Below are positions 33,259-41,867 of a DNA stretch of 64,000 nucleotides, piece by piece (the first letter of the stretch is position 1; each line of letters starts with the position of its first letter). A model generated the notes under the pieces. The model made no database searches, was not told the origin of the DNA, and was given only the letters and a program-made list of their open reading frames with translations. The translations under genes and the position numbers were made by a program. Source of the DNA: Halogranum rubrum (lineage in GTDB: Archaea > Halobacteriota > Halobacteria > Halobacteriales > Haloferacaceae); the NCBI RefSeq assembly GCF_900114455.1, contig NZ_FOTC01000005.1, positions 1-64,000 on the forward strand. The letters run 5' to 3'.

Positions 33259-34686
33259 ATGGTCGTCGGAGACATCTCAACCGGAACCGAAGTACTGGTC
33301 ATCGGCGCGGGACCGGGCGGCTACGTCGCCGCCATCCGCGCCGCACAGAACGGTCTCGACACGACGCTCGTCGAGAAGGACGCCTACGGCGGCACCTGCC
33401 TGAATCACGGCTGTATCCCTTCGAAGGCCTACATCACGGGCGCGAACCTCGCCTACGACGCGGGCCACGCCGAAGAGATGGGAATCCACGCCGACCCTGT
33501 CGTCGACATGGCGGGCATGCGCGAGTGGAAGAACGGCATCGTCGACCAACTGACCGGGGGCGTCGAGAAACTCTGCAAGGCCAACGGCGTCAACCTCGTG
33601 AAGGGGACGGCGACGTTCAAAGACGATTCGAGCGTTCGAGTCGCCCACGGCGGCGAAGGCCAGGGGTCGGAGACCATCACGTTCGAACACTGTATCGTCG
33701 CTACTGGGAGTCGGCCGATGCAGATTCCCGGCTTCGACTTCGCGGACGAGCACGTCCTCTCGTCGCGTGATGCGCTCGCACTGGAGTACGTTCCCGACCG
33801 CCTCGTCGTCGTCGGCGCGGGCTACATCGGGATGGAACTCTCCACCGTGTTCGCCAAACTCGACTGCGAGGTGACGGTCGTCGAGATGCTCGACGACGTA
33901 CTGCCGGGTTACGAAGACGACGTTGCACGCGTCGTTAAGAAGCGCGCCGAGTCGTTAGGAATCGACTTCCACTTCGGCGAAGGAGCCTCCGAGTGGCGCG
34001 AGGGCAACGACGGCGGCATCGTCGTCGCTACCGAGACGGAAGACGGCGAGGAGTCGACCTACGCCGCCGACGAGGTGCTCGTCGCCGTCGGTCGTCGGCC
34101 GGTTACGGACACGTTGAACCTCGAAAAGGCCGGTCTCGAACCGAACGAGAAGGGGTTCTTGGAGACGGACGAGCAGGCCCGAACCGACGTCGACCACATC
34201 TACGCCGTCGGCGACGTCGCCGGCGAACCGATGCTCGCCCACAAGGGGAGCAAAGAAGGGATGGTCGCCGCCGAAGTCATCGCCGGCGAACCCGCCGCCC
34301 TCGACTATCAGGCTATCCCCGCTGCCGTCTTCACCGACCCCGAAATCGGGACGGTCGGCATGACAGAAGGCGAGGCCGAGGAGATGGGCTTCGACCCCAT
34401 CGTCGGGAAGTTCCCGTTCAACGCCAGCGGTCGCGCCATGACGACGGGCCACACCGACGGCTTCGTCCGCATCGTCGCCGACGAGGAGAGCGGGTTCGTC
34501 CTCGGCGGCCAAATCGTCGGCCCCGAGGCCTCCGAACTCGTCGCCGAAGTCGCACTCGCCATCGAGATGGGCGCGACGCTCGAAGACCTCACCGCGACCA
34601 TCCACACCCACCCCACGCTCGCCGAGTCGGTCTTAGAGGCCGCAGAGAACGCGCTGGGACAGGCGATTCACACGCTGAACCGGTAA
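33259..34686 (+). CDS. lpdA: Dihydrolipoamide dehydrogenase (E3)
   Basis: 475 residues, flavoprotein disulfide reductase that reoxidises E2 lipoate and reduces NAD+. FAD motif VIGAGPGGYVAAIRAAQ, redox-active C47/C52 in GGTCLNHGCIPSKA, NAD-binding VVGAGYIGMELSTVFAKL, the second FAD motif YAVGDVAGEPMLAHKG, and the interface base HTHPTLAESVLEAA near the C-terminus. The start lies 1 nt after the pdhC stop. Convergent with the lipoprotein gene, 12 bp apart. In Haloferax volcanii E3 is active although whole-complex activity has been hard to detect. Confidence 0.96.
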   Translation: MVVGDISTGTEVLVIGAGPGGYVAAIRAAQNGLDTTLVEKDAYGGTCLNHGCIPSKAYITGANLAYDAGHAEEMGIHADPVVDMAGMREWKNGIVDQLTGGVEKLCKANGVNLVKGTATFKDDSSVRVAHGGEGQGSETITFEHCIVATGSRPMQIPGFDFADEHVLSSRDALALEYVPDRLVVVGAGYIGMELSTVFAKLDCEVTVVEMLDDVLPGYEDDVARVVKKRAESLGIDFHFGEGASEWREGNDGGIVVATETEDGEESTYAADEVLVAVGRRPVTDTLNLEKAGLEPNEKGFLETDEQARTDVDHIYAVGDVAGEPMLAHKGSKEGMVAAEVIAGEPAALDYQAIPAAVFTDPEIGTVGMTEGEAEEMGFDPIVGKFPFNASGRAMTTGHTDGFVRIVADEESGFVLGGQIVGPEASELVAEVALAIEMGATLEDLTATIHTHPTLAESVLEAAENALGQAIHTLNR

Positions 34687-34698
34687 GCGAAGGCGTCG

Positions 34699-35586
34699 TT
34701 AGTCGTCTTCGTCTCCGTTTTCGTCGTCGTCCTCGTTTTCGTCTTCGTCGTCGTCCTCGTCTTCGTTTTCGTCACGACCGGATCGCCGCTCGTTCGACTC
34801 TTCTCGCGAACGCTCGCGAAGTTCCTCCATGCGCTCTTGGGCGGTCTGTCGCATGTCGGCGAACAGTCGAGGTGCGTCGTCGGAGTCGTCGAACTGGTCG
34901 GTGTCGTCAGAGTCGTCGGTGTCGTCAGAATCGTCGTCGGCGTCGTCGGTCGAGGGCGTCTCCGTCTCCTCGTCCGGCGTGTTTGGTGTGTTCGGCGTCT
35001 CTTCGGCCGTTGGTGGTTCGGGTTCCGGCGTCGGTTCTGCAGTCCTTGGTTCGGCAGTCGTCGGCGTCTCCGGAGTCTCCGGAATGTCTGGCGTCTCGGG
35101 CGTCTCTGACGTGTCCGGAGTGTCGGGAGTGTTTGGGGCCTCTGGTGTCTCCGAAGTGTCTAGCGACTCTGGCGACTCAGGCGTCTCTGGTGATTCTGGC
35201 GTCTCTGGTGACGCTGGTGTTTCAGGTGTCTCTGGGGTCTCTGGCGTCGACGGTGACGAGTCGGCGTCGGTGTCAGAGTCGTCGGACGACGATGACGAGT
35301 CTCTGGAGGACTTCGAAGATTTCGACTTCGAGCGTGTATCCGGTCTCTGCGTCGTCGCAGTCGGCGAGTCGGGCGCGTCCGAGACGGTCGTAGTGACCGC
35401 CGAGTCGGTCGGTTCGGGAGCAGGCGATGTCACTGGTGTCTCGGCACCGTCGGCCGTTTCGGAGGTCGCAGTCGCTGGTCCAGAGATGTTGTCGACGATG
35501 GGTGCGGGAGGAGCAGATGACGTCGTTCCGCCACAGCCAGCGAGCAGCACGAGCACGGCGACTAGCACTGCAGTGGCGCGCTTCAT
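34699..35586 (-). CDS. Low-complexity secreted lipoprotein with Pro-Glu-Thr repeats
   Basis: 295 residues. The signal peptide MKRATAVLVAVLVLLAGCGG has a lipobox (LAGC), so the mature N-terminal Cys would carry lipid. It has no twin arginine, which points to Sec export. Residues about 110-190 are repeats of TPETP/SPE type, giving an extended, acidic, probably glycosylated stalk. A Thr/Ser/Asp-rich region and a charged helix (LFADMRQTAQERMEELRERSREESN) follow. The tail is almost pure Asp/Glu with Asn. No enzyme domain. It probably spans from the membrane through the S-layer. An A/T box (GGTTTATCG, about 35616-35624) precedes it. Confidence 0.8.
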   Translation of the reverse strand: MKRATAVLVAVLVLLAGCGGTTSSAPPAPIVDNISGPATATSETADGAETPVTSPAPEPTDSAVTTTVSDAPDSPTATTQRPDTRSKSKSSKSSRDSSSSSDDSDTDADSSPSTPETPETPETPASPETPESPETPESPESLDTSETPEAPNTPDTPDTSETPETPDIPETPETPTTAEPRTAEPTPEPEPPTAEETPNTPNTPDEETETPSTDDADDDSDDTDDSDDTDQFDDSDDAPRLFADMRQTAQERMEELRERSREESNERRSGRDENEDEDDDEDENEDDDENGDEDD

Positions 35587-35764
35587 ATTGCAGAGGACTA
35601 CCGCAGAAGCGTCGATAAACCGCGTAGATCGTTCTGAACGGACAGTGTGTGACTAGCGACGGAGTGTCTGGGTAAACCGGACGTGTTTGCAGAGTGTCCG
35701 ATTCGGTCGAAAGCCCGAAACGGGGAGGCGAGGTCGAAACGGCGAAACAGCCGACAGAAACGAG

Positions 35765-36820
35765 TTATTGCTCTTCTTCGAACGGCGACTGTGCGCCGTC
35801 GGGTTCGTGGCCGGGCAGCGCAACCATGTTTTCGCGCCCGAGGGTGATCTTCCTGATGCGCCCTTCCTCTTCGAGTGTCGAGAGACGGCGACTCACCTTC
35901 GACTTCGACCAGTCGGTGAGTTCGACGAGTCGACTCTGCATCAGTCGGCCGCCGTTTTCGGAGAGAATCTGGAGGATACGGTCCTCGTCGGTGATGAAGT
36001 CGGCGTCGGACGACGTCGACGGACCAGCGCCACCGTTGGCCGTCGGTGTCCCGGCAGTCGCGCCGTTGGAGGCGATACCGTCCCCGAAACCACCACGCGA
36101 AGAGAGGCGACGGTAGGCGAGGAAGGAGAGGACACCTAGGAGGACGAGGCCAGCGACGTAGAATGGCACGGCAGACTGTCTCGGGTTCAGACCGACACTC
36201 GCTTCGAGTCCATCTCGGAGGCCATCGCCGTCGGTGTCGGCTGTGACCGGATTCGTTCCGAGGTCGACCTCGTCTCCGTCGGAGAGCGTGTCGTTGTCCG
36301 TGTCGGCGACGTCGAACCGCGTGCCGCGCTGTATTTCCTCTCGGTTGAGGAGTCCGTCGTTGTCGAGGTCACCCTCGGGTCGAAGGAACGTCACCGTCGT
36401 GATGTTCGTGGCGACGGGGCCGCCACCTCGGAGAGCGTCGTCGACGACGACGGTGAGGTCGTACTCGCCTGTCGCGTTGTTCGGAGCCCTGAGTTCGGTG
36501 AACGTGAGATTCGTCGTCTCGTTGGACTCGAAAGTGACGGGTCGACAGTCCAACTCCTTGGGTTCGACGCTCTCGTTCTCGACCGGTTGCGCGAGGACAC
36601 ACGTCCGATAGTTCCCACTCGCGTTCCCCGTCTCGATGGTTGCGTTGGCGTTGAACCGTTCGGTGTTCCAGAGATAGAGGCTATCGCTGTTCGTCGGGAC
36701 AATCGCATCCCCCCCGTACGTCGTGGTCGTGATGTGCAGGCCTCCATGTGTCGCCATCGCCACGCCACTCGTAGTCGCGAGCAACAGGAGAGACAAGAGA
36801 CCAAGCGTTCTCAGCTCCAT
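35765..36820 (-). CDS. Membrane-spanning sensor with Ca-type repeats and winged helix
   Basis: 351 residues. Parts in order: signal peptide (1-24); an outer beta-type domain (25-148) with many Asn-X-Ser/Thr sites and a likely C74/C92 pair; and Asp-rich calcium-binding style repeats (151-205: DLDNDGLLNREE, DTDNDTLSDGDE, DTDGDGLRDGLE). One TM helix (218-236) and a linker follow. The cytoplasmic winged helix (277-335) is DEDRILQILSENGG, SRLVELTDWSKSKVSRRLSTLEEEG. This suggests a one-component receptor that senses outside and binds DNA inside. GGATATATCC lies at about -27. Confidence 0.85.
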   Translation of the reverse strand: MELRTLGLLSLLLLATTSGVAMATHGGLHITTTTYGGDAIVPTNSDSLYLWNTERFNANATIETGNASGNYRTCVLAQPVENESVEPKELDCRPVTFESNETTNLTFTELRAPNNATGEYDLTVVVDDALRGGGPVATNITTVTFLRPEGDLDNDGLLNREEIQRGTRFDVADTDNDTLSDGDEVDLGTNPVTADTDGDGLRDGLEASVGLNPRQSAVPFYVAGLVLLGVLSFLAYRRLSSRGGFGDGIASNGATAGTPTANGGAGPSTSSDADFITDEDRILQILSENGGRLMQSRLVELTDWSKSKVSRRLSTLEEEGRIRKITLGRENMVALPGHEPDGAQSPFEEEQ

Positions 36821-36832
36821 GGTCCGTGGTGG

Positions 36833-36910
36833 GCGTTAGCGCCCGGATATATCCGCAGGTACATCGTTGGTGCGTATGTAGTTTTTGTCCTAGCACGGGC
36901 GCGCTAACGC
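36833..36910. promoter_or_regulatory. Promoter of the sensor gene flanked by inverted 10-mers
   Basis: GCGTTAGCGC at 36833-36842 and its exact reverse complement GCGCTAACGC at 36901-36910 bracket the TATA box GGATATATCC (36848-36857). The near arm lies 13 bp before the sensor's start codon. The arms are 58 bp apart, about 6-7 helical turns centre to centre. This fits a looped operator or two sites for a dimeric DNA-binding protein. The adjacent gene encodes a winged helix, so autoregulation is a natural guess. Confidence 0.5.
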
Positions 36911-37023
36911 GTCGCTCGGTTCGACAAATCGGAGCGGTGAAAACGGAACGTTTCCTCCGAGAGAGCGCAACTCCGAACAGCACGAGGCGAATCTGTCACA
37001 AAACTCGGAGGAAGAGTGACCGA

Positions 37024-37374
37024 TCACGCAGATGCGTCTTCGGTCGTGGTTGCCGAGGCGTTCGCAGTGGCGGCGGTGTCCTCGGTGGTGGTCACTTCGT
37101 CGTCAGTCGTCTCGTCGTCTGTTGTCTCGGTAGCGTTCATTCCGTCGTCGGTCGTCTCGGTAGCGTTCGTATCGTCTGCCGTCGTCGTTTCGTCCGTCGC
37201 CGACTCCTCGGTGGTGGTCGGTTCGGCCGTGGCAGTGTCAGTCGCTTCTGCCGTCATCTCTTCGCCTGTGGTGTCTCCCGTGGTCGTGGTGGCGTTACCA
37301 CCGGTATCGTCACCGGCACAGCCAGCAATCAAGAGCATCGTCACGGCAACGAGGGTGAGTGTGAGTGTTCTCAT
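37024..37374 (-). CDS. Small Thr/Asp-rich secreted lipoprotein
   Basis: 116 residues. The signal MRTLTLTLVAVTMLLIAGCAG has a lipobox (IAGC). The mature protein is almost entirely Thr, Glu, Asp and Ala, including the duplicated stretch NATETTDD. No folded domain is visible, so it is probably an O-glycosylated surface stalk. It lies upstream of the sensor gene on the same strand with 203 bp between them. It resembles the larger lipoprotein on the other side in plan, not in sequence. Confidence 0.75.
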   Translation of the reverse strand: MRTLTLTLVAVTMLLIAGCAGDDTGGNATTTTGDTTGEEMTAEATDTATAEPTTTEESATDETTTADDTNATETTDDGMNATETTDDETTDDEVTTTEDTAATANASATTTEDASA

Positions 37375-37579
37375 GTGTATCGGCAGTGTCAGGAGACGAC
37401 TGAACGGTGAATAAACGAAGCTGTCCGTCGCGTATCGTTCCGTACCATCTCACTCGGTTAGAGATAGTTGTAGATTGTATAGCGCTTCGAGAGAGGTTGG
37501 TACTCGCCGGGACAGTAACGGATGAACGACCGCGTGTAGGACAGAGCAAAATAAGTGTACCCGCCGGTCATGTCCACAC

Positions 37580-38731
37580 GTGCTCTCACTCCTGCTCGTC
37601 GTCGGACTTCTCGTTGCGGTCTTCGTCGGATTCAACATCGGTGGCTCTTCTACCGGTGTCGCGTTCGGACCGGCAGTCGGGAGTAACGTCGTCAGCAAAC
37701 TCACTGCGGCCGGACTGATGACGGCGTTCGCCCTCCTCGGCGGGTGGACCGTCGGGCGCAACGTCATCGAGACGATGGGAGGAGAAATCGTCCCCCGAAG
37801 CGAGTTCACCCTCATCGCCAGCGTCGGCGTCCTCTTCTTCGTCGGTCTCGCTCTCCTCGTCTCCAACACGTTCGGCGTGCCCGCGTCGACGTCGATGACG
37901 GCCGTCGGCGCGATTGCCGGTCTCGGCGTCGCCACCGGAACGCTCAACGACGGCGTCATGCTCGAAATCATCTCGTGGTGGATCGTCGCCCCCATCCTCG
38001 CCTTCTGGGTGTGCGCCGTCATCGGCCGCTACGTCTACCCGTATCTCGACGCCCGCTTCGCCATCGACCGCTCGGACGGCCCGCTCGTCGAACTCCGAAC
38101 CGACGGCGGATTTCCGCGGCCGCGACTCGCGGAGTCGACGACGCGGCGAGAACTCGTCGGGATGGTGCTCGTCGTCGCCATCGCCTGTTACATGGCGTTC
38201 TCTGCGGGTGCGTCGAACGCCGCCAACGCCGTCGCACCCCTCGTCGGCAACGGCGCAATCGACGTCGAGACGGGCATCCTCCTCGCCAGCGCCGCCATCG
38301 GCGTCGGCGCGTTCACTATCGCCCGCCGGACACTGGACACCGTCGGCAACGACCTCACTGACCTGCCTATCCTCGCCGCACTCATCGTCGAAATCGTGAG
38401 CGCGAGCATCATCACGTTTCTCTCGTATCTCGGGATTCCGGCCAGTCTCGCCGTCAGCGCGACGATGTGTATTGTGGGACTGGGCTGGGGTCGGGCGACC
38501 CGGACGGTCAAACTCGGCGACGCCGTCCGCGGCGAGGGACCGGAGGTGTCGGTCAACGCACTGGCCGCCGAGACTCGAGAGGTCCGCCCGATGGGCGAAC
38601 GCGAAGACGACCTGCTCGCCGACGACCTGTTCAACCCCGGCACGACGGGGCGCGTCATCTTTTTCTGGATTCTGACGCCGTCGCTGTCGGCGCTGGCCTC
38701 GTACCTGCTGTTCGCGTTCGTCCCGCTCTAA
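37580..38731 (+). CDS. Inorganic phosphate transporter, PiT family
   Basis: 383 residues with about 9-10 transmembrane helices. The two PiT signature halves are FVGFNIGGSSTGVAFGPAVGSNVVS with VSNTFGVPASTSMTAVGAIAG, and MAFSAGASNAANAVAPLVGNGAID with GNDLTDL. These proteins take up phosphate by cation symport. The start is a GTG at 37580; AAAATAAG at about 37548-37556 lies at the leaderless promoter distance. No PhoU-like partner is adjacent. Confidence 0.92.
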   Translation: MLSLLLVVGLLVAVFVGFNIGGSSTGVAFGPAVGSNVVSKLTAAGLMTAFALLGGWTVGRNVIETMGGEIVPRSEFTLIASVGVLFFVGLALLVSNTFGVPASTSMTAVGAIAGLGVATGTLNDGVMLEIISWWIVAPILAFWVCAVIGRYVYPYLDARFAIDRSDGPLVELRTDGGFPRPRLAESTTRRELVGMVLVVAIACYMAFSAGASNAANAVAPLVGNGAIDVETGILLASAAIGVGAFTIARRTLDTVGNDLTDLPILAALIVEIVSASIITFLSYLGIPASLAVSATMCIVGLGWGRATRTVKLGDAVRGEGPEVSVNALAAETREVRPMGEREDDLLADDLFNPGTTGRVIFFWILTPSLSALASYLLFAFVPL

Positions 38732-38842
38732 TAAACGGTTCGGCCGTTCGTGTGGCTGACAGGGCGACAGATGGCGAGACGAGACGGTGGTCCCCCGACA
38801 GAACAGCAAAGCCTAATGAGGAGGGAACCGAACCGTGTCGTG

Positions 38843-39232
38843 ATGCCCACGGTAGAATACCTTAACTACGAAGTGCTCGACGACCAGGGTTGGGATATCG
38901 ACGACGACGACCTCTTCGACACCGCGGCCGACGCCGGCCTCGACGAAGAGGACTACGGTAGTCTCGACGTGAACGAAGGCGAGTACATCCTGGAAGCCGC
39001 AGAGGCGCAGGGATACGACTGGCCGTTCTCGTGCCGCGCTGGTGCCTGTGCAAACTGCGCAGCCATCATCAAGGAGGGCGAAATCGAGATGGACATGCAG
39101 CAGATCCTCTCGGACGAGGAAGTCGACGAGAAGGGCGTTCGCCTGACCTGCATCGGTTCGCCGGCAGCCGACAACGTCCAGATCGTCTACAACGCGAAGC
39201 ATCTCGACTACCTCCAGAACCGCGTCATCTAA
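38843..39232 (+). CDS. Halophilic 2Fe-2S ferredoxin
   Basis: 129 residues, plant-type ferredoxin of the haloarchaeal kind. The cluster ligands are C64, C69 and C72 (CRAGACANC) and C103 (LTCIGSP). The acidic N-terminal insertion ([27 protein letters not shown]) is the known salt-adapted surface domain. It carries electrons for pyruvate and 2-oxoglutarate:ferredoxin oxidoreductases in these organisms. The ATG at 38843 is the known family start. A TATA-like CCTAATG lies about 27 bp upstream. Monocistronic, with a T7 terminator after it. Confidence 0.96.
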   Translation: MPTVEYLNYEVLDDQGWDIDDDDLFDTAADAGLDEEDYGSLDVNEGEYILEAAEAQGYDWPFSCRAGACANCAAIIKEGEIEMDMQQILSDEEVDEKGVRLTCIGSPAADNVQIVYNAKHLDYLQNRVI

Positions 39233-39247
39233 GTCGAGCACATCCCG

Positions 39248-39254
39248 TTTTTTT
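39248..39254 (+). terminator. T7 terminator after ferredoxin gene
   Basis: An uninterrupted run of seven Ts, 15 nt after the ferredoxin stop codon and 78 bp before the prepilin peptidase gene. Archaeal RNA polymerase stops efficiently at such runs without a hairpin. Confidence 0.7.
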
Positions 39255-39332
39255 GCGCTCAGCCGTCGAGCGACAGCGTTCGTCACCTAGAATATCCGAA
39301 AAGTTGAACAGCCTCCACCGCACGTCGTCTGT

Positions 39333-40334
39333 ATGCTCGGTTCGCTCTCCGACCTCCTTCGGCTTCTCGTGGTTCCCGTCTTCGCGTGGGCGGCCTACCG
39401 CGACATCCAGACCAGGCGGCTTCCGAACGCGCTCTGGTACCCGCTCGTCGCACTCGGCGCGGTGCTTCTCCTCTGGGACGTCGTCGCTCGCTGGCCGCTG
39501 ACCGGGTTCGACGGCCGACTGTTCCTCGTCCGGGTCGCCTTCAGCCTCGGCTTCGTCGTCCCGCTGAGCTACGCCTTCTGGTGGCTCGGGGGGTTCGGCG
39601 GGGCCGACGCGAAGGCGCTCATGGCGCTCGCCGTCGTCTTTCCGACCTTCCCGGCGTACACCCTCGGAGACCTCCGTCTTCCCCTCGTCGAACCGCTGCT
39701 CGGCGTCTTCTCGATGACCATCCTCACGAACACCGTCGTCCTCGCACTCGCGTACCCGCTCGTCCTCCTCGTTCGAAACCTCGTCGCGGGCGACGTCGCA
39801 CCGGTGATGTTCCTCGGTCGGCAGACAGCTATCGAGAACCTCCGGACGGAACACGGTCGGTTGCTGGAGACGCCGAACGGATTCACTCGCAGCGGACTGG
39901 ACCTCGACGCCCTCCGGATGTATCTCCGCTGGCGCGGCAGCACGCTCGCGGACCTCAGAGCACGACCGGTCGACCACCGTAACCCCACGAGCGTCGGCCA
40001 GACGTTCGACCCGACCGACGGTGCAGTCCACGACGGCCCGGCGACCGACGGCGGTGTCGCAGTCGAGCGTGCAGCGGTCGATGGCGACGACGCCGACGAC
40101 GGCGACGGCGTCGACGACCCCTGGGCGGCGGCACGGTTTCTCGACGACATCGACGGGACCGCCTACGGCACCTCACCGGAGTCGCTCCGTGCGGGTCTCG
40201 AACTCGTCGCCGAACGCGACCAGGTGTGGATTTCGCCCGGTCTCCCGTTCGTCGTCCCGATGTTCGCGGGACTCGTCGTCGCACTCACCGTCGGCGACCT
40301 CCTGTTCGCGTCTCTGTCGCTCTTCGGCCTCTAG
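39333..40334 (+). CDS. pibD: Prepilin/preflagellin peptidase
   Basis: 333 residues, A24-type aspartyl protease that removes class III signal peptides from archaeal pilins and archaellins. The catalytic aspartates are D24 (YRDIQTRRLPN) and D92 (GGFGGADAKAL, the GxGD-type motif). About six TM helices are visible. A large soluble acidic insertion (about residues 160-290) sits between the fifth and last helices and is longer than in many relatives. Monocistronic between the ferredoxin and hisI; no pilin gene nearby. Confidence 0.92.
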   Translation: MLGSLSDLLRLLVVPVFAWAAYRDIQTRRLPNALWYPLVALGAVLLLWDVVARWPLTGFDGRLFLVRVAFSLGFVVPLSYAFWWLGGFGGADAKALMALAVVFPTFPAYTLGDLRLPLVEPLLGVFSMTILTNTVVLALAYPLVLLVRNLVAGDVAPVMFLGRQTAIENLRTEHGRLLETPNGFTRSGLDLDALRMYLRWRGSTLADLRARPVDHRNPTSVGQTFDPTDGAVHDGPATDGGVAVERAAVDGDDADDGDGVDDPWAAARFLDDIDGTAYGTSPESLRAGLELVAERDQVWISPGLPFVVPMFAGLVVALTVGDLLFASLSLFGL

Positions 40335-40373
40335 ACGCAAGACCTATCGGGAGGAGTCGCCTCGTTTTCGACG

Positions 40374-40736
40374 ATGACAGTCGACGTCGACTTCGGCGAC
40401 GACGGCCTCGTACCGGCCGTCGCACAGGACGCCGAGACGGGCGAGGTACTGATGCTCGCGTACGTCTCGCCGGCGGCACTGGACCGGACGCGCGAGACTG
40501 GCTACGCCCACTACTACTCACGAAGCCGTGACGAACTCTGGAAGAAAGGTGGGTCGAGCGGCCATCTCCAGACGGTACAGGAAGTCCGTGTCGACTGCGA
40601 CGCCGACACCCTCCTCTATCTCGTCGACCAGGAGGGCGGGGCCTGCCACACCGGCCACCGCTCGTGTTTCTACCGGACCGTCGACGGTGACGAAGTCGGT
40701 GAGAAAGTGTTCGACCCCGACGACGTCTACGAGTAA
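40374..40736 (+). CDS. hisI: Phosphoribosyl-AMP cyclohydrolase
   Basis: 120 residues, third step of histidine synthesis, opening the adenine ring of PR-AMP. The zinc and metal motifs are present: [63 protein letters not shown], then [14 protein letters not shown]. It is not fused to HisE, as is normal in haloarchaea. No other his genes are in the window. Seven bp separate it from the following coiled-coil gene, so they are probably co-transcribed. Confidence 0.96.
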   Translation: MTVDVDFGDDGLVPAVAQDAETGEVLMLAYVSPAALDRTRETGYAHYYSRSRDELWKKGGSSGHLQTVQEVRVDCDADTLLYLVDQEGGACHTGHRSCFYRTVDGDEVGEKVFDPDDVYE

Positions 40737-40743
40737 TCCAGCC

Positions 40744-41856
40744 ATGAGTGACCCCGTTTCGAACCTCCAGACGGCCTACGAACGACTCGAATCGGTCGAA
40801 CAACAGGTCGACGACGTCGGCGAAGCGCGTGTCGAAGCCGTCGCCGACGCCCACCGAAAGGCGACGCGACTGCTCGACCGCTACGCGGACTCGGCGACCG
40901 GAAGTGGCGACTTCCAATCCTACCTCCAGTTCCAAAACGAGTTCATCGGTCTCGTCGACGAGTTGCCCGAAGATCTCCCGCACCGCGAGGCGTTCGAGGC
41001 GGCGAGCGACCGGATGGACAAACGTCGCCTGAACGAGGGTGATTTCGCCTTCGCGCGCGAGACACTCGAACCGGCGGCTGAGACGGCCGCGCTCCTCTCG
41101 AAGCGCGAGGAGGCACGAGACGACTACCACGTCGCCCGGCGAGCGGCCCACCGCCGGAAGACGGAGTTAGACGAGCGACTCGACGAACTGGACCGACTCC
41201 AGCGACTCGGCGAGGTGGACTTGGACGCGCCCGTCGAACTCCTGCGCGACCCTATCGAGTCGTACAACGAGAGCGTGAACGCATCGTTCCAGCGGTTCCG
41301 ACGCGAGGCGAGTGCTCGCGACTTTCTCGACTTCGTGGCGGTGACAGACCGGTATCCGTTCGTCGAGTTCGAGACGCCGCCGAGCGACCTGCGCGAGTAC
41401 GTCGACAGCCATGCCGCAGGCGATGAGTCGGTGACGCAGTTGCTGGAGTACGCGGACTACTCCGCCTCGAAACTGGCTCACTACGTCGACGACGCGGGTG
41501 CGCTACAGACGAACGTCGCCGTCCACCGGACCTATCTCGAACGAGTGGACGCCGACCCGCTGACCGTCGCGTGGCCGCCCGAGTCGGCGGGCGTGCTCCG
41601 CCACCGGAGCGAAGAACTCGTCACCGTCGTCGGACGGTTCGCAGACGAAGAGACGGTGGCGCTGGCACGCGAGATTCGCGACCTGACCGAGCGTGACGAC
41701 TACGAGCGGTTGCGGACGGCCGCGGCGGCACAGAGCGAGTTGACCGACGACGAGCGAGAACGCGTGACGAGCGGTGCCGTCGCCGACGAGCGTGCCGAGG
41801 CGGAGGCCGAACGCGAGCGACTCACCGAGGTGCTGTCGTCGACGCCGAGTCGGTGA
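40744..41856 (+). CDS. Coiled-coil protein of DUF7118 type
   Basis: 370 residues, almost entirely alpha-helical and charged. There are heptad-like stretches near the start (NLQTAYERLESVEQQVDDVGEARVEAVADAHRKATRLLDRYAD), the middle (RRAAHRRKTELDERLDELDRLQRL) and the end (DERAEAEAERERLTEVL). A folded helical centre (RFRREASARDFLDFVAVTDRYPFVEF) separates them. No enzymatic motif. This resembles a haloarchaea-only family that follows hisI. Function unknown; a structural or scaffolding role is plausible. Confidence 0.85.
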   Translation: MSDPVSNLQTAYERLESVEQQVDDVGEARVEAVADAHRKATRLLDRYADSATGSGDFQSYLQFQNEFIGLVDELPEDLPHREAFEAASDRMDKRRLNEGDFAFARETLEPAAETAALLSKREEARDDYHVARRAAHRRKTELDERLDELDRLQRLGEVDLDAPVELLRDPIESYNESVNASFQRFRREASARDFLDFVAVTDRYPFVEFETPPSDLREYVDSHAAGDESVTQLLEYADYSASKLAHYVDDAGALQTNVAVHRTYLERVDADPLTVAWPPESAGVLRHRSEELVTVVGRFADEETVALAREIRDLTERDDYERLRTAAAAQSELTDDERERVTSGAVADERAEAEAERERLTEVLSSTPSR

Positions 41857-41867
41857 GTGCAGACTGA

